Origin: Costus lasius
Taxonomy: Eukaryota > Streptophyta > Magnoliopsida > Zingiberales > Costaceae
Direction of reading: 5' to 3'
DNA length: 64,000 bases
Assembly: GCA_027563935.2 (NCBI GenBank)
Contig: CM050454.1
Coordinates: forward strand, 20,333,501-20,397,500
Below, piece by piece: positions 44,776 to 57,557 of the stretch (positions within the stretch are counted from its first letter, which is position 1; every line of letters begins with the position of its first letter). A model generated the notes under the pieces. It saw only the letters and a list, made by a program, of their open reading frames with translations. It made no database searches and was not told the origin of the DNA. The translations under genes and the position numbers were made by a program.

Positions 44776-45339
44776 TTGTCAGCCCACATGATTTACTCTG
44801 CCATTTTTTAGGGTTTCTGTACCGTGTTTTAGGGTTTTTCTCCATTCTCTCGCGACGACCTCGAGCTCCCGACCTTCTCCAACCTTCAGAGCTCGCCGGC
44901 AACCCTTCCCGTACAGCTCCGGCCGCCGATCGAGTATTTTCTTGCCCAATTTTTTTTTATTTTGGTGAGTTTGCAAGATTTCCGCCCCTTTCCTTATTTC
45001 TTTCCGTTTCTTGGTCGATTTCTGAAATTTTTATTCTCATTTGCTCCTCAGATGATAGGCGCCTCTTCATAGTTCATTTCCAGAAAACTTTGACTGGCTT
45101 TAGAGTGATTTTGATGCTTGAATGAGCTCGATCAATGGTGTTCTTTAGTGTACTGTTCGCTCGCACATTTTTTCTAGTCAAATTTTGGGTATAAGCTTGG
45201 ATATTGACTGAATCTTGTTTTTATGATGCTTGTTGAGTAAGAATGTTCATTCCTAAAGAGATTGAAAGTGTGATTTCTATTAAAACTAGATTCTTGCTAT
45301 ATTGTGTTCAAATTTTAGTTTTGTAGCTTATTTCAGCAA

Positions 45340-46779
45340 GTGATAACTAGAATTCATCAGATGACACCTAAGACAAAGACCGTAGTTTCAAAAAGAAGAG
45401 GCAAGGGACCAGCTGAGTCTTCAACCCCACCGAATCCTTATGGCATCATTTTTAGGGATGAAATCCAAGAGGCTATATACAACCAATTGGTGGCTAGGAG
45501 AGTTGTGAATACCAAGTATGCGGATCGACGTGCGTTGGAGGCACTAGGTCTTTATGATGATGTCTTCTGGATGTTCAACCAAATAAGGGCAAAGCAATTT
45601 TTCCAAACGACACCTCCCACATACCTTCCCTTGGTTTTGGAGTTTTTGAGTAGTCTGGATATGGGGCTTGATGAGTTCACTAACCGACATGCTAATGGAG
45701 AAATTACTTTCAGATTAGTCAACATTGAAAGGAAACTTACTTTGAGAGACATCTGGACCATCTTTCACTTATCATCAGAAGGATACACCCAAGTACCAGT
45801 GGGTTTCGTAGATAATGTTTTCTGGAACCAAATCACTAGTGAAAATCACTTTTCTGCAGTCTCAGCTCGTGCTTCGAAGATTTTGAATCCTTGTATCAAA
45901 TATGTACATAGAGTTTTGGTCCACACAGTTTTTGGGAGAGGAGATAGTGACGGCATAGTCCGTCAATCTGAGTTATATTTCTTATGGGGGATGTTACATG
46001 GATTTCTAGTTGATGTAGCTTTCTTTCTTATCAAGCACATGGATAAGGTTGCATGGGCTAAGAAAGGGGCAATTGTGATAGGGGGGTTGATCACTCCTAT
46101 AGCCCTTCATTTGAATATAGAACCTTATGGAGTTGAAGTGGCTAAAGGGAATGCAAGATTAGATATTGAGTCTTGCATAGCTATGAGGATGATTGTTAGA
46201 GAGGGGGATACATTTTGTTTGGTTCTAGGACCTGGAGCACCTACTCTACCCCTACCCCATGTTGAGAAGACTACAGTTAAAAATCAAGAAAATTTGAAGC
46301 TTTCACCGAGCGATTCAAAGGCCGCCTTCGCACCACCTCTGAACTCTGTGCCACCACCACCCACCTAGGGTGGAAGAGATGACCCATTTGAGATGGGTAC
46401 AGATTCACCTTCCCACCGTGCTGCAGATTCTTCCTATCATGCTGGAGGTTCTTCTCACAGACCTAGTGGAGGATGGCCCAGTGCCCATGACCCAGGGTTT
46501 CAGGCTCTCTCTGCTCAGATGTATCGTCAGGAGCGGCGCATGGAGAAGATGCTTGACTCCATAGGGAGGATGGCTGACTCCATGCATCATCTACACCACG
46601 ATGTTGAAGAGCTGGGAAACTACATGGAGGAGATGGGAAATTTCTTATATGACCGTTTTGGTTTTGAGGACACCAGGAGAGGTGGAGTCTACGATGGAGA
46701 TCAGGGAGTGTAGCAGGATGATCCTATGGACGCAGCTACTGAGGACATCCAGGAGATTAGATCAGATGATGACGAGTAG
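45340..46779 (+). pseudogene. Athila-type 3' ORF (plant transposon protein), two TAG codons
   Basis: One frame runs 479 codons from 45340 to TAG 46777-46779, interrupted only by TAG at 46366-46368 and 46711-46713. The first 342 codons are intact. They contain NPYGIIFRDEIQEAIYNQLV, LVLEFLSSLDMGLDEFTNRH, RLVNIERKLTLRDIWTIFHL and [15 protein letters not shown], matching the helical 'putative plant transposon protein' type found 3' in Athila-group elements. The C-terminal part is Ser/His-rich, then a coiled-coil-like segment (RMEKMLDSIGRMADSMHH) and an acidic end. Its role in the element is unknown; comparisons with an envelope gene are speculative. E2 has lost all but the last 40 codons. Confidence 0.65.
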
Positions 46780-48134
46780 AGCTTTGTGAGTATTCCTTTT
46801 TCCTTATTGTATTTCATGTTATTTATCTTATTGATGTTTCACACTCTTATAGGGAAGGATGACTCTTCCAAACTCGTTGTGTCCGCCCACGCTATTTTAC
46901 CTTGTTCCTACTTGACTGCTTCATCATTCGATTGGGTTGTATGATATTTAGATATTGATATTGATTCGATTGGGTTGTACTGATATATTCTGAGTTTGAA
47001 TTTTTGATATTGATGCAATTGAGTTGTATGATATTTGATGATATGATTGAGATTAAGCACCTTGTTTAGGTGTATTCTGATGCATAATTGAATGAATAGT
47101 TTTACTGTTGAATGTATGTGATTCCCTCTTGTTATGATTATCTTGTGGTGTAATATGTTTTTAAGAAACTTCTATTGATAAAATGGTTCTCTTGATGATG
47201 AATGAGTTATGCCTGTGATTAGGACTAGACCTATTGTGTTGAATTTATTTCTCCTATATATATCAGCCTATTGGAATTTTTCATTGATTGATGAATAAAA
47301 TTTTGGGTAAACATGTTATTTGATGAATTTGGTTTAAAAAGTAAAACTACTTCTTTAAATAAAATTAGCATATGAGTATGATTTTTTAATTGATATTGAT
47401 TGATTAATTTAGTTGATGTTCATCCTATTTACTATTTGTTGGGAAGAAAGATTCTATGATCCAAATAAAGAGTGATGACTCCCTTACTTGGCACTGCACA
47501 AAATTGGCAGTAGTACTAAAGACATAGGTTGAAGTCAAAATGAGAGAAAAAGAAAAATCAAGAGAATGACTCCTCGTCTCGGTACCGTGTTGATTTGCGG
47601 TGGTACCTAAGTTAAGAGTTGAAGTCCAAAGAAAAAAAGCATGTATCTATGTGGGTACATACCATGAGAGAAATCGTTTCACATTAACTCCGCTATCTTT
47701 GGATATGAGTTCTATTACATTGATTATGTGATCAATGTACTATAACTTCGTCACCAGAAAAAAAGGTGGTAATCAAATTAGAAAATATGAACGATACATA
47801 AAAGGGAGGAACTAAAAAAATTTCTGAGTGGAAAAAGATTTTGGAATTCTTATTCCTGTAAACAAAAGTATGATAGGTTTGAACTGAAACTGGGTGAAAT
47901 CTTGAGATTGAGATTCTTTTATTGTACAAGTTGCGAAGTTTTATTTGATTAAGTTGTGGATCTTGAGGATTCAATTCAAAGAATGATATGTTTATTTGAA
48001 ATTTTATGAAACGATTGGTGAGAATTTTTTATTGGTGATTGTGTTTTAGAAATTTATTCTTCATGAGAAAGTCTATTCCTTTGATTAGTTTTTGATTTTG
48101 CTTGAGGACAAGCAAAGTTAGAGTCTTATGTGTT
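46780..48134 (+). other. E1 3' untranslated region with conserved TGCTTGAGGACAAGCA
   Basis: AT-rich sequence without open frames of note. It ends with TTGCTTGAGGACAAGCAAAG (about 48099-48118), an inverted-repeat motif familiar from the 3' region of Athila and Tat elements just before the 3' LTR. The matching region of E2 is 60905-61841. Confidence 0.6.
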
Positions 48135-50005
48135 TGATGACATGAAAATTTATAGTATATTTTGTGTCATTTGATAGGTCTTTTTGTGTCATATTCATGC
48201 TCTTTTGTTTATTTTTATGCCTTATTTATCAAATATTGCGTAATCTACACCTTTTCTGGGTTTTGATGATTTTCAGGTAAAAAAGCACCATTTTAAGGCG
48301 TTTTCAAGCAAATTCAGATGCATAGATGAATCTCCATTATCAAGAAGAGATTACATGTCAATTTTCATGAAGAATTGAAGCCTCAAACCAAATTACGGCA
48401 GTGCCATAATTAATATTACGGTACCGTGGTTTCACTAAACCTACAGAACAAACCACGGCACTACCGTAATTTCGGAGCACTGCCGTAATTTGGGGTGAAT
48501 TTTGAATAGAAAGTTTTGCAGATATTACGACACTGCTGTAATCCATATTACGGGCCGTAATTTCAGTCCAATTCTAACCCGAGAGAATTTCAAAAATTAC
48601 GGCACTACCGTAATGGATATCAACTAGCCGTAATCCTGGTCGATTTTTGTACAGAACACTTTGCAAAAATTAAGGCACTGCCGTAATAAAAAACACAGCC
48701 GTAATTATGACATGGACTTGTTATTTTCACAGATATTTTTGAAGCCCGATTCTTGCACGGATGACTGCGGATGATCTGGGCCATCAATTTGGAATCCGTA
48801 AGAAGGGAAATACTCGTCAGATCGAGGAGAGGAGACACACATGAAAAGCCCTAATTTTCATCCACAATCGAGAGAGAAATTAGAGTTTTCGCCGTCGCCC
48901 TAGGTTTCGCCGCCAGGAAGCGTACAATGCATCTCCGGTCGTGAAATTTAAAAGAAAGTTGTGCCTAGAGGAGGAGAACATACTCCAGAAGTTTCAGAGC
49001 GAAAGGAGATCGATCGGAGGAGAAATCAACGAAAGAAGTGTCGCCAGCACTGTTCATCGCGCCTTCTAGAGTAAAATTACGGCTGTAATTTTTATTATAG
49101 CCGTGCTGTTATTTGATTTTTCTCTTTCCTTTTGATTTTTAATCCTTTGAAACAATGGTTTATTGTAATTCATCAACTATGCTAGCTTAAACACTTCATG
49201 GGACGTGGGGTGTAATCCCCTTAATTTCTTATGATTAGATGACTTTTATTTCTTCAAGATAATTTTAATATGATAATTCTACTTATATGACGATTGCCTT
49301 TAATTCTCCTTAGATTTATTTTATCAGCATGATTTAGAGTTTTTGTGATATAGACTGAAAAGTTATTTGCGAAAACTTGGAACTCTAAAATTGAATGTTA
49401 AGAACTCATCATAAGAAATTAGGTTTGTTTTTATTTCTTGATTTTAGAAGTATATTGCCATGTTGATAATCTAAATCTAGGATTGAGTTATTGAAATAAA
49501 CATGATGATACTACGAGAAATCAAGTATTGGATCGTTGGAGAACCTTAAGTAGAACCTGTGAAAATTATAGTATGAAATTATGTAGTTTTCACTTGAGAT
49601 AATTGACTTAGGATTTGGATGCATGAAAGTGATCTTTGAGTTCTTTGTTAATGATTTACTTATCTTTAGCATTGAATAGATCCTGTGCGAAAGTAAGGAT
49701 TGATTCTTTGTAAATTATCTACGCAAAAGCGAGATGATTTCTTTATTAAGTAAATTATATCTTTATCATAATAAAATTAGACTAATGACCTCTTATTTAG
49801 ATCTAGTCATTGAAATTAAGGTGGATTAAACCCTAATCCCAGTTTCTCTCTCTGACTTTTTCGTGTAGTTTCTGATAGTTTGCTTTCATCATTTTTGATT
49901 GCCTAGCTAGTGAGAAATTGATTATTCAGTATTTGACAAACGAGGTCTCTGTGGTTTGATATCTTAATTATTACTTCGAATATCTGTGTATTTGCGGACA
50001 CAACA
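48135..50005 (+). repeat. E1 3' LTR, 1871 bp
   Basis: Pairs with 39465-41334; includes the palindrome array at 48390-48710, where some half-sites differ from the 5' LTR by single C/T or G/A changes. It ends ACACAACA followed by the GGAAC duplication. Confidence 0.93.
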
Positions 50006-50010
50006 GGAAC

Positions 50011-51640
50011 CTTTGCTACAAATTTAAAGGCTAAAGCTAATCAAAAGTTTTAGCATATGATTACAATCATGACCATGATTCTAGGGCAATGGAAAGTTTT
50101 TAAAGATTTTCAAATCAACATAATACTTCTTAAAAGAGAAAGGAGAGTACACAGACAAATCTCATGCAATTTGAAGCTCTCCTTAAAATCATTGTTGAGG
50201 CTATGATTGCAATCATGACTGTGATTCTATGGTCAAAAGAAAAAGAAGTAATGACAAGCTATGGTTACCAAAGATGGAGAGTGAGTCTTCTAGGCGAACT
50301 AGCGACACTTTCATAGAAAATTCTGCCTCCATCATCCTATTTCAAGAATCCAAACTTTAGGGCAAAGGGAGAGCACTCATAGGGCCGCACTTTCACCAAT
50401 TTTGAGTAATTTCTTCTGCCTCCTTGCATAGAATAAAAGCTGATAAGTGAAGATCGTTAGCTATGCTGAAATGACAAGTTTAGATACTTGGAACTAAGAG
50501 GAACCATGCAATGAATGCTTAGAAATCCATTAAAGGAATGCTAGGAATGATTAGGAGGTTCAAGCTTTGATCCTTGCTGAATTCTGGGAGGAATCATCAA
50601 TTATTCAGGTGAAAACCACCACTAGCAAGCACAAAGAAGAAGGATTTCATTAGTTGCGATTGCAGACACAATCATGATTATGAGAGAGAAAGTTGATTTG
50701 ACAATAACTTTCTTGAGGGAGTTATTATATTATTATTTTTGTTATTTCTACCTGATTGTATTATTTATTTATGTTTAAGTTGATTAAAACGATGAACATT
50801 ATATCTTAAACACCTTCTTGGGTAATGGAGTGTAGCCCTAATAATGCATACTTAGCACTTCTTATTAATCTATTTAGAAGTTGTTAATTTAATTATAGAT
50901 GTGTAATGTTCTTGTAATTGTTTGAATTTAGATTATTGTATGTTTTAGGGGCATGACAAGTACAGGTGACTCATAACTCTAGAACCCTAGAGTTAAACTT
51001 ACAAAGTTAGCCTACGATAGTAGCTAGATTGTATTAATTTAAATAGTGATATTTATTACACATATAATAGTTTAGAACAAATAATTGCAAGCTTTGGAGA
51101 TTAGGATAAGTATAGAGAGGTGACTCTTAATCTTGGAATCCTATAATTAAACCTATAAAACTAAACTATGAGAGTAGCTAGGGTTATTTGCAAGATCAAT
51201 AATTTACATAGAACTCAATGAGTTTAATTTGACTGATAGCCAACATGAGTGGGGTATTAGTCTAGTTAAACATCAAGTTAGGCCACTAAGAGGGGACAAT
51301 CTATAACTTAGAAGTAAATTCTCTTTCACTCATTTAGATAGTTAATTTAAAAAGTGCTAATATTCTTTATCATTAGAATTCATTGTACTGAACCCCTATA
51401 CCTCTAAATCTTCCTTGCATTGATACATGCATATTGCTTTGATTACTATATTATTTTGATTACCTTAATTGATTCACCTAGAATATGAGATTATAAAAAA
51501 ATTGGTACTTAATTCTAGATATATGTGGGATTGATATTTTATTACTTCAACTAATCGTGCACTTGTGGTGTGTCTCAATTGCTTTTTGCTATCATTTCCA
51601 TAATGACATCAAGTAGTTTTTGGTATCATTGCTGGGGACA
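50011..51640 (+). repeat. Older Athila-like LTR, right part
   Basis: Likely continuation of 39256-39464. It shares with the E1 LTR the order: palindromes, GA-rich stretch, 'cttaaacaccttcttgggtaatggagtgtag', alternating 'ggaaccctagagttaaac' text, and the end 'cgtgcacttgtgg'. The decayed PBS 'tttttggtatcattgctggggac' lies at 51617-51640. Its palindromes differ in letters: 50203-50216 is perfect ATGATTGCAATCAT, and 50057-50070 ATGATTACAATCAT. Confidence 0.6.
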
Positions 51641-51799
51641 TCATCATTCATACTTGGCACTTAGTGGACTTGGTCCACTACTTATTATAAGTAGGAAGAA
51701 CTTGCCACATGATTCATAAGACTTGGTCCATTGTTCATTATAAATAGGTAAGGTGAGTTTCATGCCAAGTTTTTTTATGCATCGTTTTGACTTAGTTAA

Positions 51800-53439
51800 T
51801 GATGACTCAAACAATCATAGTAAATTTTATATACATTTATCATTTATTTGAATCATTTTCATCCAATTTTACTTGTTATTTAATTTAAATTAGCTATTTG
51901 GTTAGAAATATATAGATTCATTTTTAAAATTTTTTAGGTAAAATGTCCATAATTTCATAGATTTCCAAGTCAATCAAACCAAATGAAAATTTTATCACAA
52001 GCAAAAAAAATTAAAATAAGAAAGTTGAGCATTGTCACAAGGCTATGATGAATCGTCACACTTCTATGATTATGAAAAAAGGGTAGAATCTAGAAATAGC
52101 CCTATTCTCCTGCCTTTTTCACCCAAATTAAAAATCCAAGTTTAAATCATTAAATTTCTCGATCAAATAAGCAAAATCAAAGGTAGATGAAGGACTATAA
52201 GAGAGAGGTGAAGACAAATTTGCTAGGAGATAAGCACGAGCGAGTTTTTGATGGAGAAAACACAAGTGGCAGCTGCTAGGGTTTGGAAGTTTGTTGAGAG
52301 GCTTCTTGATCCCCTCGAGCCACTAAATTTGTGAGGAAGCTATGCCCTAGGGAGGAGAGGACACATGCAAAATTTTAGAGTAAGAGGAGATTAGGATATA
52401 AAGAAATTTGTGACATTATTGTAAAGAATCTAAGAAGAGTCGAAGTTGTGTTGTAGCAAAGTTCTACCTTGTAATCATAGGGCTATGATTAGTTGTTCTA
52501 TAACCGTCACACCCCTATGATGACAGTGTAGTTGAACTTAATTTTTTAATTTATTTTTTTACTCGCATCCTTGATTTGTAAAAGCTTGTTTATATAAATT
52601 TTTGCTGTGAATTAATGTCTCTCATAGCATAAACTCTTCTTATGACTAGGGGAGTAGCCCTTTGATTATCTGATGATTTAAAACTATATATGATTGATCT
52701 TGTCTTTTGATTGAGTAATGCTAATTCAATTAAAGTGAGTTTATTTCACTTATAATTATTTAAATTTAGATTATTACATGTCTTAGGGATTATAGCAAAG
52801 ACTAAGAGGTGAGTTATAATCCTAAAATCCTTTAATTTGGCATGTAAAATTAGACTATGAGAGTAGCTAAATTATAGTAACCAAATTATTTAAGTTAATC
52901 CTATAAGTAATAATTATAGTTCATATAATTGTGTTATTTCAGACAAAATAGTTGCATTGTGAAGTGAATTATATTATTAGAAAACTTTTAATTAGTATTT
53001 TAACATCACTTGAGAGAGAAACATGTGAGTTAAGCCATGAGAGTGTCTCTTAACTCATTAGGGACTAATACAACTTACCATAGAACTTAAACTAGAATAA
53101 CAAATCACAAGAGTGAAGGTTGGTTTAGTAGAGAGTTGGCATTCGAGAGGAGATAACTTGAACCTTAAAATAATTTCTCTTTAGCAATACTCAAAAAATT
53201 GACATAGAAATTTATTATAGTCTTATTATCAAATATTAGGGTGGTGAAACCTTGTCTCAGATTTCTCCTATCAAATTTTTGCAAACAACTACTAGATTTC
53301 CATTTCTCATAAAAATCATTTCAAAAACAAGATTTGCTTAGCTAGTAGGAAAATAATTTATTGGTACTTAACATAAAGGTTATTGTGGGTTTGATATCTT
53401 TTATTACTTTGACGTATCTATGCACTTACGGATATGTCA
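51800..53439 (+). repeat. Related older LTR, about 1.64 kb
   Basis: Begins TGATGACTCAAAC and ends GGATATGTCA, and follows the same internal order as the E1 LTR ('gcacttacgg' near the end). At 52472-52491 TAATCATAG and CTATGATTA form a nine-base stem with two central G. No target duplication found. It may be the 3' LTR of the element whose 5' LTR is 39256-51640, with nearly all the interior deleted. Confidence 0.55.
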
Positions 53440-53770
53440 ACTACCCACTTATTGCTCTCCTTTCTTTCTCTTGTTGCCACCCTCAACTTCATTAGCACCT
53501 TCCTTCCTATGTGGAGCAACTAAAGATGCAAGGGCTCTCCCAAGGTGTGAATCTTCTCTCCCAAGGATAGCACCAAACATGAAGAAGAAAAGATTTCGAG
53601 AAGTCCATGTTTATAGATATATGTATGGGACACATGTTTGGACATCTACCTCGTCTTCATTTTCATCCTCTAGTAGGTTTCAGGTATTATCTTTGATATA
53701 TCCATTTGATCTCCCTCACATGGATCATAGTGTTTAGGCTTATGTTATGCTACACTTAAAATTTTTAAAA
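53440..53770 (+). repeat. Diverged LTR-A tail
   Basis: Matches in order the right end of LTR-A: 'gatagcaccaaacatgaagaag', 'ttggacatctacctcgtc', 'tttcaggtattatcttt', 'ctcacatggatcatag'. It could be the right end of the LTR broken off at 37430, if everything between was inserted later. Confidence 0.4.
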
Positions 53771-54659
53771 TATAATCCATAATTTTTCAATAATGGTATT
53801 AGTACCACGTGTGAGACCAAAATAGTGTATTAGTATTTTATTTATGTTCTTTATTATGTCATAAAAAATTTTGAAAAATTTTACTAGCATTGGCACCTCA
53901 CGTAGATCATCGTAGGATGCATCTTGTATTTTTCTGGATAATTTATGATAAATTTCTATGAATTTTAAACCACCCTTTGCACTAGTTTTAATCGATTGGC
54001 GCCTCCTCCATCATCTAGGGTCGGGCAATATACTCTCTAAATTTTGGACAAAAGTTGCCGCCCCCCTATTTTGGGTGAGAAGAGCCCTTGTATGGTATAT
54101 AACACGTGTGCAAGGCCTATCAAATTGCTCGAGGTAAAGACTTGAATTTTTTATGGTGTTTTTGGGTTTTCGTAGAGGTGACAAGCATGTTGTCCCTTTA
54201 TGGAAAGCAAGCATGCGTCAGCTTATAAGGTCCAGTTGGTTCAAATTTTCTAATAAAATTTATTAGATAATTATTATGGATATTGAGTGCTTAATGAGAA
54301 CTAAAATTAACTATGTTTTATTTTCATAAGCATGTTGAAAGCATGATAAATACCTGGTTGTGCATGGATGGTGTGATATGATTATAGTAAGTTTCCATTG
54401 TGATTTGTGTGTAATATTTTGTGATGTAATGACTGGATATAATAATGTTATGTGGCTTACAAGCTGATCCTCTCTCTATAAATTTTGATGTAAATTTTTC
54501 TATGTATTTTTTTTTTTTTGCAAATTATAATTTTAGCATAGGATAGATAAATTTTAGAATTGAGAATTAGAGGAGTGGAGGATATACATCACTTAGAAGC
54601 ATGAACCCTAGGCGGTCGATGACTTAGGAGCATGGTGGCGCACCAAGTATAGGTGTTGA
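53771..54659. other. AT-rich spacer without recognised genes
   Basis: No coding motif. Contains a poly-T run near 54508 and a short repeat of 'aagcatg' phrases. Confidence 0.4.
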
Positions 54660-55534
54660 TCGCTACTATTAATGTTTATACCCTAGGACCAATTGTTGGT
54701 CCGATATTTGTATTACAGTTATTCTTGATATTTATATATATTATGACATTGTCATTATTATAATTTTGATATGTCTGCAATTGTGTATATCTACAAAATA
54801 ATGTCCTTGAGATAAATTTTATCTAGTCTCAAAGATTGTGTATATCTAGTATCATGCCATAGTGGATAAAGCATGGCTATGGTGCACGTGAGACTAGTAT
54901 ATGCACTGATTGAGCATTGGGAGCTAACACAAATATATGAGTATATCAGGGTAGATATATTAGACCAACCTGTCATGATAATTCAATTTGGTGTCTCAAG
55001 TTAATCTCACAATAACAGAGGTGCACTTGTCCATCTAATTGAGGTAGTTGACATCTCTATATGGTAAGTGGTATACTTTGATACAACCTAATACATCATC
55101 GTAGCCGGGAGGTCATAATGATTGTTGTTGGGTGTATCATAAGTCATATAAGAGGTTCAACTGGCCAAGAGAAATTTTTTTTCCTTCCTTAGATGAAAGC
55201 TTGATGTCCATGAGTCCCATATAGATACATGACTAAAAGTGTGAGACCACCCAACTAAAAGCCTGATTTAGTCATGACCATTAAATTGGGTTAAATAAGT
55301 ATGCATGTTTGTCCAATTAGGATATCAATTTGGCCAAGGGACTATAGTGCAAAGGAACTTTATTGCGGTTTAGGGGATGTCGATGATGATAACATTCTGA
55401 TGATTTAGGTAACAGTGATGTATTACTAGATGCTACTCACTACTTGTGGTGATTGTCAGATCATCACTGCCAATGTCAGAGGAATATATAGAGTCACACA
55501 TCTAGACATTCGAGATCTCGTATTGATCGGGTAG
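54660..55534 (+). repeat. Diverged LTR-A fragment (left half)
   Basis: Shares with LTR-A 'aatgtttataccctaggaccaattgttgg', 'gactagtatatg', 'atgattgttgttgggtgtatcataagtcat', 'taggtaacagtgatgtattactagatgctactcac' and 'gtcacacatctagac'. It stops at the E2 insertion point, so E2 lies inside it. Confidence 0.6.
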
Positions 55535-57368
55535 TGATGACACGAAAATTCATAGTGTATTTTGTGTCATTTGATAGGTTTTTTTGTGTCATATTCACGC
55601 TCCTTTGCTTATTTTCATGCCTTATTTATCAAATATTGCGGAATCTACACTTTTTCTAGTTTTTGATCATTTTCAAGTAAAAGGCATTATTTTAAGGCAT
55701 TTTCAAGCAAACCAAATGTATAGACAAATTCTCATCATCAAGAGAAGATTACCTATCAAATTTTACGCAAATCGGAGCTTTAGACCAAATTACGGCAGAG
55801 CCGTAATCAATATTACGGTACCGTGGTTTTACTAAACCTACAAAATAAACTATGGCACTGCCGTAATCTGTTTGTTCTGCCGTAATTTCGGTTCATTTCT
55901 GTACAGAAAGAATTATAGATATTACGGCACTGCCGTAATGAACGTTATGGGCCATAATGTAAGATGATTTCTTTACAGAAAGGTTTGCACGATCATGGCA
56001 CTGTCGTGGTTGTTTTTACGGCACATGTTTCTTTCCAGATTCTTTACAGAATAAAATACGGCACTATCGTAAACATTTACACGGGCCGTAATTATGACCC
56101 AGACTCCCAATTTTCTCGGTCATATTGAAGCCTGATTTTTGTGCGGATGATTTAGACCACCAATTTGAGATCCGTAAAAAAGGGAATACTCGTTAGAACA
56201 AGGATAGGAGGATCGCACCAAAAGCCCTAATTTTTTTTATTAGCGTTTGGGGGAGAAATCGAGTTATTCACTGCCACCCTAGGTTTCACCATTAGGAAGC
56301 GTATAGAGCATCTTCGGCCGTGAAATTTGAAGGGAAGCTACGCTTGAGGGAGAAGAACATACACCAGAAGTTTCAGAGCGAAAGGAGATCGATCGAAGGA
56401 GAAATCAACGAAAGAGGCACCGCCGGCACTGTTCATAAGAGAAATCACGGGCTGTAATTTCCATTACAGCCCCGTGTTTAGTAAAATCTCCCTTTTTTTT
56501 TCAATTTCTGATCATTCTAAATTATGGCATATTGTAATTTCTTCATCATGCTAGCTTAAACACTTTTTGGGACGAGAGTGTAATCCTCTTAATTTCATAA
56601 TGACTAGATGATCTTTATTTCATCAGAATACTCTTGTTATGAAAATTCTACTTAAGTGACAAATTATCTTTAATCTTTTCTAGTTTCATATTGTCAACAT
56701 GTATTGGAGTTTTTGTGATATGGACTGAAAGGTGACTTGCAAAAACTTGGAACCCTAGAATCATGATTTAGGAACTCATCGTAAGAAATTAGGTTTGTTC
56801 TTGTTTCTAGATTTTAGAAGTTTATTGACTTGTTGATAATTTGACCTAGGAGACATTAATGAGTTAAACATGAAGATATTGTAAGAAATTAAGTATCGGA
56901 TCGTTGGAGAAGCTTAAGTGGAACCTATGAATCTAAAGTATGAAAGTATTTAGTTTTCACTTGAGATGATTGACATAAAGATTGGATGCATGAAAGTGAT
57001 CTTAAATCTTCTTGTCAATAATTTACTTATCTTTAGCATTGAATAAATCTTGTGCAAAAGTGAGGATTCATTCTTTGTAAATTGTCTGCGCGAAAGCGAG
57101 ATGATTTCTTTATTAAGTAAATTATATCTTTATCATATTAAGAGTAAACTAACGATTATTTAATTATATCTAGTCAATGAAATTGAGGTGGATGAAACCC
57201 TAGTCCCAGCTTTTCTCTTTGATATTTTGTGTGATTTCCGTTTGCTGCTTACATCGTATTCAATTGCCTAGCTAATAAGAAATTAATTCTTTGGTACTTA
57301 ACAAATGAGGTCTCTGTGGTTCGATATCTTTTATTACTTCGAGTATCCGTGCACTTACGGACACAACA
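55535..57368 (+). repeat. E2 5' LTR, 1834 bp
   Basis: Starts TGATGACACGAAAATTC, ends ACACAACA, and aligns with both E1 LTRs at clearly lower similarity than they share. Its array (55790-56095) has the same perfect palindrome at 55921-55939. Confidence 0.9.
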
Positions 57369-57374
57369 AGTTTT

Positions 57375-57392
57375 TGGCACCGTTGCCGGGGA
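57375..57392 (+). other. E2 primer binding site, tRNA-Asp type
   Basis: TGGCACCGTTGCCGGGGA, one base different from the E1 site, six bases after the LTR. Confidence 0.85.
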
Positions 57393-57557
57393 CCTTGGTT
57401 TTTGTTAATATTAAAGTAATTGATAGTATTGCTAGACTAGGCTTTGTTTTATTTTCTGTTTTTGTTATTTTTCTTTAGGAATTTTCTGAAGCTAAGATTA
57501 ATTCTGTTTTCTATTACTTTCTGCATATTTTGAGTTATTTGATCTATCTACTTGTGC

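Larger units (their letters stand above)
39465..50005 (+). mobile_element. Athila-like Ty3/gypsy element E1, 10.5 kb, pol-less
   Basis: Complete insertion: LTRs 39465-41334 and 48135-50005 (TGATGACA...ACAACA), flanked by the perfect duplication GGAAC (39460-39464, 50006-50010). The PBS fits tRNA-Asp, typical of the Athila/Tat group. The interior has gag, an Athila-type protease and a lysine-rich short frame. It then has the conserved GGGAGGCAACCCAAGC spacer, a palindrome array and a long 3' ORF. Reverse transcriptase, RNase H and integrase are absent. By eye the LTRs are roughly 95% alike. Coding parts hold many stops, so this copy is dead and, lacking pol, could only ever have moved with enzymes from another element. 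Confidence 0.92.

Noticed and set aside
45340..46368. Envelope gene of an infectious retrovirus
   Set aside because: No signal peptide or membrane segment of the required kind is apparent; the text fits the Athila 3' ORF type of unknown function.
53420..53737. 105-codon frame at the end of an old LTR
   Set aside because: It spans the junction of two LTR fragments and shows no family features.
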